Notes: generated by a model not told the origin, from the sequence alone. DNA of 64,000 nucleotides from Bradyrhizobium sp. BR13661 (GCF_029892425.1 NZ_JARXWB010000010.1:62001-126000), one strand, 5' to 3'; counted from the stretch's first letter, positions 25,297 to 33,753 are shown. Program-made: numbers and translations.

Positions 25297-26502
25297 ATGG
25301 CCGCTACAATCGATGAGAGCAGTTACAGTCCCATCAATCCATCCGAAAGAATCGGAAGCATCGATGCGCTTCGTGGCGTGGCGTTGCTCGGCGTCCTAGC
25401 TATCAATCTGGTCACCGAATTTCGTATTTCCATTTTTGAGCAGTTCCTGCCCGCTGCGCGGCCCGCAGCTCCGCTAGACAGGGCTGTCGAGACCATCTTA
25501 ATGCTAGCGGTCGACATGAAGGCGTTTGCGCTCTTCTCGTTGCTCTTCGGAGTCGGCCTTGCAATTCAATTTGAGCATCTTTCGACGAACCCGGATCGCG
25601 CGCTTCTTTTATTTCGCCGTCTGATCGTTTTGCTGGCACTCGGATTGCTTCATCTTTGCCTCATTTGGAACGGTGACATTCTTACCGAATATGCAATCGC
25701 AGGTCTCATCTTTCTACCATTCCTGTTCGGCCCCCGCTGGCTCTTGGCCAGCGGCGCGGCGACGTTCCTGGGACTGTATCTGGCTCTGCAGATATGGTCA
25801 CCGCCTGGATTATTTCCGAGTTTTGCTGCAATCCAACGCGATGTGCAGGAGGCCAATTACGTCTATGCCGCCGGCAGCTTCTGGGAGGTGCTGGCATTCC
25901 GGCTTCGCGAAATCCCTCTGATCGTTCCTCTACACATCTACGTCTTCCCACGCACCATAGGGCTGTTTTTCCTTGGTGCGTTCATCTGGCGGAGTGACGT
26001 TCTACGAAAGCCAGATCGAATGCTCATGTTCTCAACAGCGGCCGCATGCGTTGGACTGGGCGCAACTTTGATCTTTCTGAAAGTCAACGGCGGTTTAGCG
26101 AGCCGCAGTCTTGACGCAATGGCCACTCCCGCCGGCACGATCCTCATCGCTCTCGGCTATGGTGCAACATGCCTGGCCGTAGCCGAACTGACGGGCGGAA
26201 AAATGCTGCTGGGTTGGGCTGTGCCGTTGGGCCGGATGGCATTCACGAACTACCTCGCCCAGTCTGTGATCTTTGGTTGGATTTTCTATGGATACGGCCT
26301 GGGCCTATTCGGGCAACTCGGCGCGGCCGAGACGCTGGCCATCGGGCTTGCCGTGTACGTCGGCCAGGTAATCTTCAGCGCTTGGTGGTTGCGGCACTAT
26401 CGATATGGCCCGGTCGAATGGTTGTGGCGAACGATCATGTACGGCACGCAGCAGCCGATGTCTTTGAAAGGATCCGCTCGCGCGGAAAACCGCCTCGCCT
26501 AG
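25297..26502 (+). CDS. DUF418 family membrane protein
   Basis: A 401-residue integral membrane protein. It has the family N-terminus (RIGSIDALRGVALLGVLAINLV), at least eight hydrophobic segments and the C-terminal DUF418 core (PLGRMAFTNYLAQSVIFGWIFYGYGLGLFG and WLRHYRYGPVEWLWRTIMYG). The family is related to acyltransferase-type membrane proteins (YeiB-like) and its role is unknown. It is flanked by the 70-bp repeats and sits in a lower-GC patch, consistent with horizontal gain or rearrangement. It starts 51 bp after the duplicated fragment. Confidence 0.88.
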   Translation: MAATIDESSYSPINPSERIGSIDALRGVALLGVLAINLVTEFRISIFEQFLPAARPAAPLDRAVETILMLAVDMKAFALFSLLFGVGLAIQFEHLSTNPDRALLLFRRLIVLLALGLLHLCLIWNGDILTEYAIAGLIFLPFLFGPRWLLASGAATFLGLYLALQIWSPPGLFPSFAAIQRDVQEANYVYAAGSFWEVLAFRLREIPLIVPLHIYVFPRTIGLFFLGAFIWRSDVLRKPDRMLMFSTAAACVGLGATLIFLKVNGGLASRSLDAMATPAGTILIALGYGATCLAVAELTGGKMLLGWAVPLGRMAFTNYLAQSVIFGWIFYGYGLGLFGQLGAAETLAIGLAVYVGQVIFSAWWLRHYRYGPVEWLWRTIMYGTQQPMSLKGSARAENRLA

Positions 26503-26511
26503 GTCTGCAAT

Positions 26512-26581
26512 GGGTCAATCGCGACGGTTCGGCCCGGTTTAAGTTAGGTCCGGTCTACCCTTGACGGCCGACATATCCTCG
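26512..26581 (+). repeat. 70-bp direct repeat, right copy
   Basis: One mismatch from 24758-24827 (G for A at 26566). It starts 9 bp after the DUF418 stop. Confidence 0.95.
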
Positions 26582-26805
26582 CGATTACGCGATTACGGCG
26601 ATTACGGTGACAGTGCTGGACTGCACCCCTGAACTGAGACACGATAATTACAGTGACAGCGGGGTTGTCACGATGCGTTACCGCACTTCTGTTTTGCGCG
26701 AACGCGGTTTCGAAATCAATAGGCGACTGTTATCCGAGCGCCGGATGGGGTTGCTTCAGCGAACTCCAACGCAAGAGATTCGCGCGCGGATAGAACCCCT
26801 CACCC
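26582..26805. other. Repeat remnants, no gene
   Basis: Holds stuttered GCGATTACG units, a half copy of the palindromic end (GATTACGGTGACAGTGC, 26600-26616) and a weaker one near 26646 (ATTACAGTGACAG). Open frames here are without ribosome-binding sites. It looks like decayed mobile-element sequence. Confidence 0.6.
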
Positions 26806-26850
26806 GGCTTTGCTTCGCAAAGCCACCCTCTCCCGCAAGGGGAGAGGGTG
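26806..26850. repeat. Double-hairpin repeat (CCCTCTCCC...GGGAGAGGG)
   Basis: Two adjacent hairpins, GGCTTTGCTTCGCAAAGCC and CACCCTCTCCC-GCAAG-GGGAGAGGGTG, of the type often found between rhizobial genes. It lies 25 bp downstream of the aldo/keto reductase stop and could end that transcript. Confidence 0.75.
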
Positions 26851-26874
26851 CAGCAGTGCGCGTCGCATCGGCTG

Positions 26875-27693
26875 TTAATCCCAGGCTGGCCCGAAGCCCG
26901 GATTGACGCAACGCTTGTCCTTTGGCAGTGCGGCGATCTTCTTGCGATCAGCATCGTCGAGCGTGATCTTCAGCGCGTCCAGATTGGCCTGCTGGCTCTC
27001 GCGGCGCGAGGCCTTCGGGATCGCGGCGACGCCGTCCTGGTCGAGCAGCCATTTCAGGGCCACCTGTGCCGCACTCGCGTTGTGCCTGGCACCGATCTCA
27101 GCGAGCACCGGGTCGGTGGCAAAACGCCCCTGCGCGAGCGGGCAATAGGCGACGAGCGGGATCGACTTCGCCCTGAGATAGGCCAGCACCTTCGATTGAT
27201 CCAGCATCGCGTGATATTCAACCTGGTTGCAGGCGATCGGCGCCTTGATGTCCTCGACCGCGATCTTGAGCAGCGCGGTGGTGAAATTGGCAACGCCGAT
27301 CGCCCTCGTGCGCCCCTGCTCCTTCAGCTTCATCAAGGTCTCGAACACCGCCCCCCAATTCGCCGATCTCGACGGCCAGTGCACGAGATAGAGATCGACA
27401 TGGTCGAGCCCGAGCTTTGTCAGGCTGGTATCGAAGGCGCGGCGGATCGCGTCCGGCGCCAGATTCTCGTGCCAGACTTTTGTCGTGACGTGCAGCTCGC
27501 CGCGGGGCACGGAGGCGGCGGCGAGCGCAGCACCGATGGCCTCCTCGTTCGCGTACATTTCGGCGGTGTCGATGTGGCGATAGCCGATCGACAGGGCACT
27601 CTCGACCGCAGCGCGGCAGGCATCGCCCTGCATGCGGAAGGTGCCGAGGCCGAGCTTGGGCATGCTGATGCCCTGTGTTTTCAGATGGTCCAT
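26875..27693 (-). CDS. Aldo/keto reductase
   Basis: A 272-residue NADPH-dependent (alpha/beta)8 oxidoreductase. The catalytic tetrad is visible: Asp and Tyr in HIDTAEMYANEE, Lys in VTTKVW and His in LYLVHWPS. The phosphate-binding tail IPKASRRESQQANLDAL is typical of the 2,5-diketo-D-gluconate reductase-like AKR5 group. Substrate unknown; many such enzymes detoxify aldehydes. GGGGAG lies 8 nt before ATG 27693. Confidence 0.92.
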   Translation of the reverse strand: MDHLKTQGISMPKLGLGTFRMQGDACRAAVESALSIGYRHIDTAEMYANEEAIGAALAAASVPRGELHVTTKVWHENLAPDAIRRAFDTSLTKLGLDHVDLYLVHWPSRSANWGAVFETLMKLKEQGRTRAIGVANFTTALLKIAVEDIKAPIACNQVEYHAMLDQSKVLAYLRAKSIPLVAYCPLAQGRFATDPVLAEIGARHNASAAQVALKWLLDQDGVAAIPKASRRESQQANLDALKITLDDADRKKIAALPKDKRCVNPGFGPAWD

Positions 27694-27822
27694 GGAACAG
27701 GCTCCCCTAAGGCATTTCAGCCCGCCGGATGCGCGCGGCGATGCCGCGTGAGCAGACTCTTCGGTGATGGAAAAGAGGTGGCGGGAGCGGAGACTATAGC
27801 GCGGCGGGCGCGGCGCGGCTAA

Positions 27823-29388
27823 TCACGAATGCTGCGCCACTACAGCCGGACGTGCCTGCGGCTGCGGCAGGATATCGACCGACCAGAGGTCGCGGTTGTC
27901 GACGTCTTTCAAGGTCACGGTCATCACGCCGCTCACGCCGTCGATGTCGACGCGGCCGAAGAACTGCAGGCCGAAACAGGGCGCGAGGTTCTCGCCCTGG
28001 GCCTCGCTGCAGCCGTTCCGGTACATCGCCACGGGGCCAAACGTGTTGTCGAGCTCGCCGGGGCCCCAGGTGCCGGCATGGAGGGGGCCGGAGACGAACT
28101 CCCAGAACGGCTCGAATTCCTGAAATTGCGCCTTGTTCGGATCGTAATAATGCGCGGCCGTGTAGTGCATGTCGGCGGTGAGCCAGACGATGTTGCGAAC
28201 ACCTGCGCGCTTGATGGACGTGAGCAGATCGGCGATCTCGTGCTCGCGCCGGTCAGGCGGGCCGTCGCCGAGCGCGACGGCATCGAGGCTGATCAGGCCG
28301 ATCGGCAAATCGGCTGCGATCACCTTCCAGGTCGCGCGCGAGGCGGCGAGCTCCCGCTTCAGCCAGGCGAGCTGCTCGGCGCCAAAAATCCAGCCGCGGT
28401 GGTCGTCGCCCTTGTTCCAGGTGGCGTCGCGATAGCTGCGCATGTCGATCATGAAGACGTCGAGCAGCGGCCCATAGGCGATCTTGCGATAGACGCGGCC
28501 TTGGCGCGCGCTGATGTCCCGGATCGGCATGAAGTCGAAGAAGGCGCGACGTGCGCGCGCGACCAGGCGCGGCGTGCCGTCGTCCTCGTAGCCGGCCTCG
28601 TCATAGCTGCCGGCCGGCGACCAGTCGTTGGTGACCTCGTGATCGTCCCATTGCGCGAACATCGGCACCTCCGCGTGGAAGGCGCGAAAATTCTCGTCGA
28701 GATGATTGTATTTGTAGTTGCCGCGAAACTGCGCCAGCGTGTGTGCGACCTCCGATTTCTCTTCAGTCACGAGGTTGCGCCAGGTCTCGCCGTTCGGCAG
28801 GGTCTGCTCTGAGGGGATCGTGCAATCGGCATAGATGTGATCGCCGGAGTGGATGAAGAAATCCGGACGGTTGGCGAGCATGGTGCGATAGCTGCGATAG
28901 CCGCCGCGCGAGATGTCGATGCCCCAGCCCTGCCCCGCGACGTCACCCGACCAGACGAACGAGATCGACCGGCCTGCAAGTGGCGCGGTGCGGAAATGGC
29001 CGACGCGGCTTTCGCCTGTGATGCCGGTGGCGATATCGTCGAAGCGCAGGCGATAGAAGATGTCCTGCCCCGGAGGCAGATCGTCGAGCTGCAGCTTTGC
29101 GGTGAAGTCTGCATCCGGCAAAGCGTCGCGCGAGGCCGATGCGATGATCGTCCTAAAACTCTCGACGGTCGAAACCTCCGCCTGCATGCGCGCAGGCCGG
29201 TCGGCGCGCGCCCAGATCACCGCCGAACCATCGGAGACGTCGCCTGACTGGATGCCGCCCGCGATCCGCGGGCGATCGGCGGCGCGGCTGATGGAGGGCT
29301 TTGCGAGCGAGGCGATGGCGAGAGTGGATGTGGAGCGGACCAGGAACTGTCGCCGGGTCCATGCGCGCGCGGCGCGGAGCGTTGCCAT
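27823..29388 (-). CDS. PhoD-type alkaline phosphatase, Tat-exported
   Basis: A 521-residue metallophosphatase predicted to work in the periplasm. The N-terminus carries a twin-arginine signal (TRRQFLVRSTSTLAIASLA). Then comes the PhoD N-terminal domain (GIQSGDVSDGSAVIWARAD) and the metallophosphatase core (FVWSGDVAGQGWGID, DFFIHSGDHIYADC, FAQWDDHEVTNDW, NIVWLTADMHYTAAHYY). The metals are probably Ca/Fe as in PhoD. ATG 29388 was chosen over TTG 29391. A role in phosphate release from phosphodiesters is inferred from the family. Confidence 0.92.
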   Translation of the reverse strand: MATLRAARAWTRRQFLVRSTSTLAIASLAKPSISRAADRPRIAGGIQSGDVSDGSAVIWARADRPARMQAEVSTVESFRTIIASASRDALPDADFTAKLQLDDLPPGQDIFYRLRFDDIATGITGESRVGHFRTAPLAGRSISFVWSGDVAGQGWGIDISRGGYRSYRTMLANRPDFFIHSGDHIYADCTIPSEQTLPNGETWRNLVTEEKSEVAHTLAQFRGNYKYNHLDENFRAFHAEVPMFAQWDDHEVTNDWSPAGSYDEAGYEDDGTPRLVARARRAFFDFMPIRDISARQGRVYRKIAYGPLLDVFMIDMRSYRDATWNKGDDHRGWIFGAEQLAWLKRELAASRATWKVIAADLPIGLISLDAVALGDGPPDRREHEIADLLTSIKRAGVRNIVWLTADMHYTAAHYYDPNKAQFQEFEPFWEFVSGPLHAGTWGPGELDNTFGPVAMYRNGCSEAQGENLAPCFGLQFFGRVDIDGVSGVMTVTLKDVDNRDLWSVDILPQPQARPAVVAQHS

Positions 29389-29505
29389 CAAGGAGACCTT
29401 CGTCGAATCGCGACGGAAGGTGCCTGCGCCGTTTGACGGCGAGCTTACGGTTTCTTGACTCGGGGCCTACGGTTTTGCGACGCGGAGGTGACGGTCTCGG
29501 ACCGC

Positions 29506-29886
29506 TCAATGCTTCCAGTTGCAGATGCCGCCGGAGCGGCATGGCCAGGTCTGGATACGCGTGTCCATCGCCTGCGCGTCCAGCGGATTGCCATGGCGAT
29601 GCGCAAGCTTCGTGCGCGCTGCGCCACGCGGCTCGCTCTTGGCGCGGGCGACCTTCTTCGGCACGTTAACCGGCTCGGCACGGGCCTGCGCCTCGTTGCC
29701 GCCCTTCGCCTCCAACGCAACGGGCGCAAAGTGCGTCTCCGGCCCGAGCCGCTTCGGCGACAGGACTGCCTTGGACAGATTGAGGCTGAGATATTCGTCG
29801 GGCTTGTAGCCGTCAGCGCGCGCGATGCCGCCCACCGCAAGCACGAGGGCAACGGCAACCGCAACAGGAACGCTTTTCAGGACCAC
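29506..29886 (-). CDS. Small exported protein, unknown
   Basis: 126 residues from a GTG start (29886) supported by a perfect AGGAGG. Signal peptide VLKSVPVAVAVALVLAVGGI with cleavage after ARA. The mature part is basic and ends in a disulfide-capable tail (IQTWPCRSGGICNWKH). Similar short proteins with a C-terminal CRSGGIC motif are typical of Bradyrhizobium; function unknown. A dyad lies 28-42 bp upstream of the start. Confidence 0.7.
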   Translation of the reverse strand: MVLKSVPVAVAVALVLAVGGIARADGYKPDEYLSLNLSKAVLSPKRLGPETHFAPVALEAKGGNEAQARAEPVNVPKKVARAKSEPRGAARTKLAHRHGNPLDAQAMDTRIQTWPCRSGGICNWKH

Positions 29887-29913
29887 GGACGCCTCCTGAA
29901 ATTGATGAATTAA

Positions 29914-29928
29914 GGAGTAATTTACTCC
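29914..29928. promoter_or_regulatory. Candidate operator dyad
   Basis: GGAGTAA-T-TTACTCC, a perfect 7-bp dyad 28 bp upstream of the GTG start of the small exported protein, with a partial third half-site (TAGGAG) next to it. Possible regulator site; partner unknown. Confidence 0.4.
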
Positions 29929-29994
29929 TATTTAGGAGGCGTCGCGCGCAATTCCAGCGGCCAAGTGCCGCCGTGGTTAAGAAGTTTGGCGGTG

Positions 29995-30996
29995 TCAGGC
30001 GACCTTTCGCGTCGCACCCGTCCCATCCAGGAACCCCATCAGCCTGTTACGGATGATTTGTTCCGCCTCACTCATGATGCGATCGATGAGTTCCTTGCAG
30101 GAGGGGACGTCGTGGATCAGCCCCGCGACCATGCCGCAGCTCCAGGCGCCCGCGTCCATCTGCCCCTCCAGCATGACCTTGGGATAGACGCCCGCGACCT
30201 GGTCGTGGATGTCGTCGATCGTGAGCTTGTCGCCCTTGGCATGCTCGATCTCCAGCAGGCGATCGACATTGGCGTTCTTCAGCACGCGCTCGGTGTTGCG
30301 CAAGCTTCGCATGATCAGGCGGGTGTCGAGCTCGGTTGCCGCGACCAGCGCGTTCTTCACGTTCTGATGGACCGGCGCTTCCCTGGTCGCGATGAAACGC
30401 GTGCCCATGTTCATGCCTGATGCGCCCAACGACAGCGCGGCGACCAGGCTGCGCCCGTCGGCCATGCCGCCGGAGGCCACGAACGGGATCTTCAATTCCT
30501 CCGCCGCGCGCGGCAGCAGGATCATGTTCGGAATGTCGTCCTCGCCGGGATGGCCGCCGCACTCGAACCCATCGACGCTGACCGCGTCGCAGCCGATCCG
30601 CTCGGCCTTTAGCGAGTGGCGCACCGAGGTGCATTTGTGGATCACCTTGATGCCGGCCGCCTTCAGCGCCGGCATGTATTGCTCCGGACTGCGGCCCGCG
30701 GTCTCCACCGCCTTGATGCCGCCCTCGACGATGGCGGCGATGTATTCCGGATAAGGCGGCGCCGAGAAGGTCGGCAGGAAGGTGAGGTTCACGCCGAACG
30801 GCTTGTCGGTCATGTCGCGGCAGCGCGCGATCTCCTTGGCGAGCAGCTCCGGCGTCTTCTGCGTCAGGCCGGTGATGATGCCGAGCCCGCCGGCATTGGA
30901 GACAGCGGCCGCCAGTTCGGCAAAGCCGACGAAATGCATGCCGCCCTGGATGATGGGGTGCTCGATGCCGAACAGTTCGGTGATCGCGGTCTTCAC
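29995..30996 (-). CDS. Nitronate monooxygenase (2-nitropropane dioxygenase-like)
   Basis: A 333-residue FMN-dependent TIM-barrel enzyme of the NMO family, which oxidises alkyl nitronates such as propionate-3-nitronate. Seen: GIEHPIIQGGMHFVG, SNAGGLGIITGL, GVNLTFLPTF, DGFECGGHPGEDD and VASGGMADGRSLVAALSLGASGMNMGTRF (phosphate-binding). GGGAGG precedes a GTG start (30996) at 7 nt. It follows an SDR gene by 63 bp on the same strand, probably one operon facing the HxlR regulator. Confidence 0.9.
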   Translation of the reverse strand: MKTAITELFGIEHPIIQGGMHFVGFAELAAAVSNAGGLGIITGLTQKTPELLAKEIARCRDMTDKPFGVNLTFLPTFSAPPYPEYIAAIVEGGIKAVETAGRSPEQYMPALKAAGIKVIHKCTSVRHSLKAERIGCDAVSVDGFECGGHPGEDDIPNMILLPRAAEELKIPFVASGGMADGRSLVAALSLGASGMNMGTRFIATREAPVHQNVKNALVAATELDTRLIMRSLRNTERVLKNANVDRLLEIEHAKGDKLTIDDIHDQVAGVYPKVMLEGQMDAGAWSCGMVAGLIHDVPSCKELIDRIMSEAEQIIRNRLMGFLDGTGATRKVA

Positions 30997-31059
30997 TTCA
31001 GTACCTCCCGGAATTTTGCTTGGCGCTTGGACTGATCTAGCCAGACTTTTGTAACGCGG

Positions 31060-31797
31060 TCACCATTTCTCTCCGAACGGGCGGATCTCCATCTCGAAGG
31101 TCCAGGCGCTCCTGGGCTGCTGATAGAGCTGCCAATAGGAATCGGCGACGGCCGACGGCGGCATCAGCAAATCAGGATTATCGAGCGCGTTCGGCCCGAG
31201 CGCCTCGAGCCGGCGCTGCCGCACCCATTCGGTGTCCACGCCGGAATCGATGATGAGATGAGCGACGTGGATGTTCTTCGGCCCGAGCTCGCGCGCCATC
31301 GCCTGCGCCACCGCGCGAAGTCCGAACTTGGCACTGGCAAAGGCGGCAAAGCCGCTGCCGCCGCGCAAGGACGCGGTCGCGCCGGTGAAGAAGATGTTGC
31401 CGCCGCCGCGCGGCAGCATCAGCCGCGCCGCCTCGCGCCCTGCGAGAAAGCCGGAATAGCAGGCCATCTCCCACACTTTCCGAAACACGCGCTCGGTGGT
31501 GTCGAGGATCGGGAAATTGACGTTGGCGCCGACATTGAAGATGCAGACCTCCAGCGGCGCATGCTTGTCGGCGTCGTTGAGGAAGGAGATGACCTCTTCC
31601 TCTTTCCGCGCGTCCAGCGAGCGCGCGTGGATCTCGCCGCCAGCGGCTTCGATCTCCTTCACCAGCGGCGCGAGCTTGTCGCCGTTGCGACGGCCGGCGT
31701 AGATCGAAAAGCCTTCGGCGGCGAATTTCCTGGCAATCTCGGCGCCGATGTAATCGCCAGCCCCAATCACGGCCGCGGTCGCATTTCGCTTGGGCAA
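31060..31797 (-). CDS. SDR-family NAD(P)-dependent oxidoreductase
   Basis: About 245 residues with the cofactor motif VIGAGDYIGAEIA near the N-terminus and NVGANVNF at the usual NNAG position. It departs from classical SDRs: the YxxxK motif is replaced by FAAFASAKFGLRAVA, with Phe where the catalytic Tyr is expected, so the chemistry is in doubt. I chose TTG 31797 because GGAGGAG lies 6 nt before it; ATG 31821 has no ribosome-binding site. It is the first gene of a probable operon with the nitronate monooxygenase. Confidence 0.82.
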   Translation of the reverse strand: MPKRNATAAVIGAGDYIGAEIARKFAAEGFSIYAGRRNGDKLAPLVKEIEAAGGEIHARSLDARKEEEVISFLNDADKHAPLEVCIFNVGANVNFPILDTTERVFRKVWEMACYSGFLAGREAARLMLPRGGGNIFFTGATASLRGGSGFAAFASAKFGLRAVAQAMARELGPKNIHVAHLIIDSGVDTEWVRQRRLEALGPNALDNPDLLMPPSAVADSYWQLYQQPRSAWTFEMEIRPFGEKW

Positions 31798-31841
31798 GGT
31801 CGCCTCCTCCGGTGAGAGCATCTGATTGGGGCGGAGGCTAT

Positions 31842-31858
31842 AGTTCTAAAATAGAACT
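31842..31858. promoter_or_regulatory. Dyad in divergent promoter, candidate HxlR operator
   Basis: AGTTCTA-AAA-TAGAACT, perfect 7-bp arms, 45-61 bp upstream of the SDR start. A second dyad, AGTCAG-N9-CTGACT, is at 31913-31933, 30 bp upstream of the HxlR gene. A TTGACA box lies at 31902-31907. Confidence 0.5.
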
Positions 31859-31962
31859 GTCAAACTATAGGCTCGGATGCTAGATTCATTGAAAAATTGC
31901 ATTGACAATTCAAGTCAGTTCCTTTTTCTGACTGACTAGACCAGGGGACCGGAGACCGGATC

Positions 31963-32430
31963 ATGAAATGGGACACGCTGGACGAGGAGCCCTGCTCGCT
32001 CTCCCGCACCGTCGCGGTGGTCGGCGACCGCTGGACGCTGTTGATCCTGCGCGAATGCTTTTTGCGCGTGCGCCGCTTCGAGGCGTTCCAGTCATCGCTC
32101 CAGATCACGCGGCATCTGCTGTCGGAGCGGCTGAAGAAGCTGGTCCGCTTCGGCATCCTGCGCCGCGTGCCCTACTCCGAGGCGCCGAAGCGCTACGAAT
32201 ACATCCTGACGCAGAAGGGGCTCGACCTCTATCCCATCATCATGGCGATGGTGCATTGGGGCGACACCCACATGGGTGACGAGCGCGGCCGCCCGCTGCT
32301 GCACGAGCACAAGACATGCGGCAAGCTGTTCGATCCCGTGATGGTGTGCTCGGAATGCGGCGAGCCGCTGCACGCAAGGCAAGTGCATGTGCATGCGGGG
32401 CCGGGGCGGCGAGGCGCTGACGCGGCCTAA
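31963..32430 (+). CDS. HxlR-family transcriptional regulator
   Basis: 155 residues with the HxlR winged-helix: CSLSRTVAVVGDRWTLLILR (residues 10-29), FEAFQSSLQITRHLLSERLK, LVRFGILRRVPYSEAPKRYEY and LTQKGLDLYPIIMAMVHWGD. A Cys-containing tail (KTCGKLFDPVMVCSECGEPL) might sense redox state or metal. The ATG follows GGAG at 8 nt. It is divergent from the SDR/nitronate monooxygenase pair and probably regulates it. Confidence 0.9.
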   Translation: MKWDTLDEEPCSLSRTVAVVGDRWTLLILRECFLRVRRFEAFQSSLQITRHLLSERLKKLVRFGILRRVPYSEAPKRYEYILTQKGLDLYPIIMAMVHWGDTHMGDERGRPLLHEHKTCGKLFDPVMVCSECGEPLHARQVHVHAGPGRRGADAA

Positions 32431-32515
32431 TGCCCCCGCGCCGGCGCGCCGAGAAGTAGCGCGTCATCGCATCGATGGTCTGCTGGTAACCGAGATCGGA
32501 CGGACTGTCGCGAGG

Positions 32516-32890
32516 TCAAGCGAACGGAACACCGTAATAGGCATTGATGCCGCGCAACGCCGCATCGTCACCCCAATTCCAATCGCTGCGCTCGCCATAT
32601 TTCGGCGCGCCGTCCAGCTCCCTGGCCGTGATGCCCGTGATGTAACCACCGAGCTCGGTGTCATATTTCAGCGATTGCCAGGGCAACGGGTAGTGATCGT
32701 TGCCGACGCCGAGAAAGCCGCCGAAGCCGAGCACGGCGTAGGATACCCTGCCGCTGACCTTGTCGATCATCACGCGCTCGATCGAACCGATCTTGTTGCG
32801 ATCGGCGCCATAGACCGACGTTCCCTCGACCTTGTCGCTGCCGATCAACCGGCCCATCTCAGCGCGATCCAGTTCGCCTTGGTTCAACAT
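32516..32890 (-). CDS. PRC-barrel domain protein
   Basis: 124 residues from ATG 32890 (MLNQGELDRAEMGRLIGSDK), preceded by GGAGAAG. The PRC-barrel beta domain is seen as LIGSDKVEGTSVYGADRNKIGSIERVMID...GRVSYAVLGFGGFLGVGNDHYPLPW, with a C-terminal extension. Such stand-alone PRC-barrel proteins are common near stress genes in rhizobia; the binding partner is unknown. First of a series of small genes leading to the large kinase. Confidence 0.82.
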   Translation of the reverse strand: MLNQGELDRAEMGRLIGSDKVEGTSVYGADRNKIGSIERVMIDKVSGRVSYAVLGFGGFLGVGNDHYPLPWQSLKYDTELGGYITGITARELDGAPKYGERSDWNWGDDAALRGINAYYGVPFA

Positions 32891-32994
32891 CTCACTTCTC
32901 CACTCAGTCAATCCGTTGACCAACCTTGCTTGCAACCTTGCTTGAAGATGATCGTTCCAAAACGCGCCGTGAGCCGCAACGCCGCAAGGCGAAG

Positions 32995-33189
32995 CTAGCG
33001 CGTCGTCGCGGCCGGCTCGCGCAACTTCAGGAATTCGAACATTTCGGACGCGGTCCGAAGCTGCTCGATGCGCACGCTGAGGGCGTCGCGCTGCGTCCCG
33101 TCCGGCAGGCTCGCCAGTTCACGCTCAAGGCGCTGCCGCTGCGCGTCGATGCGTTGTTCGAATGTGTGTGGTTCAGATCGTCTTCGCAT
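32995..33189 (-). CDS. Small helical protein
   Basis: 64 residues from ATG 33189 (MRRRSEPHTFEQRIDAQRQR), preceded by GAGGAGAG. Highly charged and almost certainly one long helix or helical hairpin (RLERELASLPDGTQRDALSV, RIEQLRTASEMFEFLKLREP). No family recognised. Its start overlaps the end of the next upstream small ORF by 17 bp, suggesting translational coupling. Confidence 0.72.
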   Translation of the reverse strand: MRRRSEPHTFEQRIDAQRQRLERELASLPDGTQRDALSVRIEQLRTASEMFEFLKLREPAATTR

Positions 33190-33331
33190 CGTCTCTCCTC
33201 GGGGGTTGCAGGCCCGGGCTGTTGGCCCAGCGCTCGACTTGTTCAATGACCTTCTGGTGGCTCGGGCGCACCGGCTTGGGCGCTTCGGGCTCGTCGGAAA
33301 GCCTGCGGGGCAACCTGACTTCTTCCGTCAT
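33173..33331 (-). CDS. 52-residue ORF coupled to the small helical gene
   Basis: MTEEVRLPRRLSDEPEAPKP at the start, then a predicted helix (SHQKVIEQVERWANS). ATG 33331 is preceded by GGGAG at 8 nt. The stop lies inside the following gene. A conserved-looking acidic/proline-rich protein; the function is unknown. Confidence 0.6.
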   Translation of the reverse strand: MTEEVRLPRRLSDEPEAPKPVRPSHQKVIEQVERWANSPGLQPPRRDDAKTI

Positions 33332-33504
33332 GGCTCATCTCCCTTTCAAGAAGAATGCGCCAATGCGCAACTCGTTTCAATCTTAACTTATTGATTTTAT
33401 TGAATATTTTTACTCATTTGGGGATTCTGTCGACTCTTGTGGAACTCGCGCCAAGTTCGTCCGTTGAGCAAGCTACTCACCTTACTCACCTTGCGTGGAC
33501 GATC

Positions 33505-33753
33505 ATGAATGACCTTCGCGCCGAGCGGCTTCAGGTGATGCTTTCCCCGGAAGAGCTGGCCGCCGTTGACGATTTCCGGTTCAGGCATCGCATGCCGACG
33601 CGTGCCGCAGCGGTGCGCGAACTTCTCAAGTTCGGACTGGCCGCAATGGGCGTTGATGCAATCCCCGGGGTCAAATCGAGCAGCTTCGGCGTGTTCGGCC
33701 GCGGGGCTGACGGCCACACGCAGGGCGATCCCGAGAGCGGCACCGAAGACTGA
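33505..33753 (+). CDS. Ribbon-helix-helix-like small protein
   Basis: 82 residues from ATG 33505 (MNDLRAERLQVMLSPEELAA). The first 50 residues look like an RHH/CopG-type DNA-binding fold: beta strand RLQVMLS, helix PEELAAVDDFRFRHRMP, helix TRAAAVRELLKFGLAAMG. The tail is Gly/Ser-rich. Upstream sequence to 33420 is AT-rich. It could regulate the divergent small genes at 33173-33331. Confidence 0.7.
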   Translation: MNDLRAERLQVMLSPEELAAVDDFRFRHRMPTRAAAVRELLKFGLAAMGVDAIPGVKSSSFGVFGRGADGHTQGDPESGTED

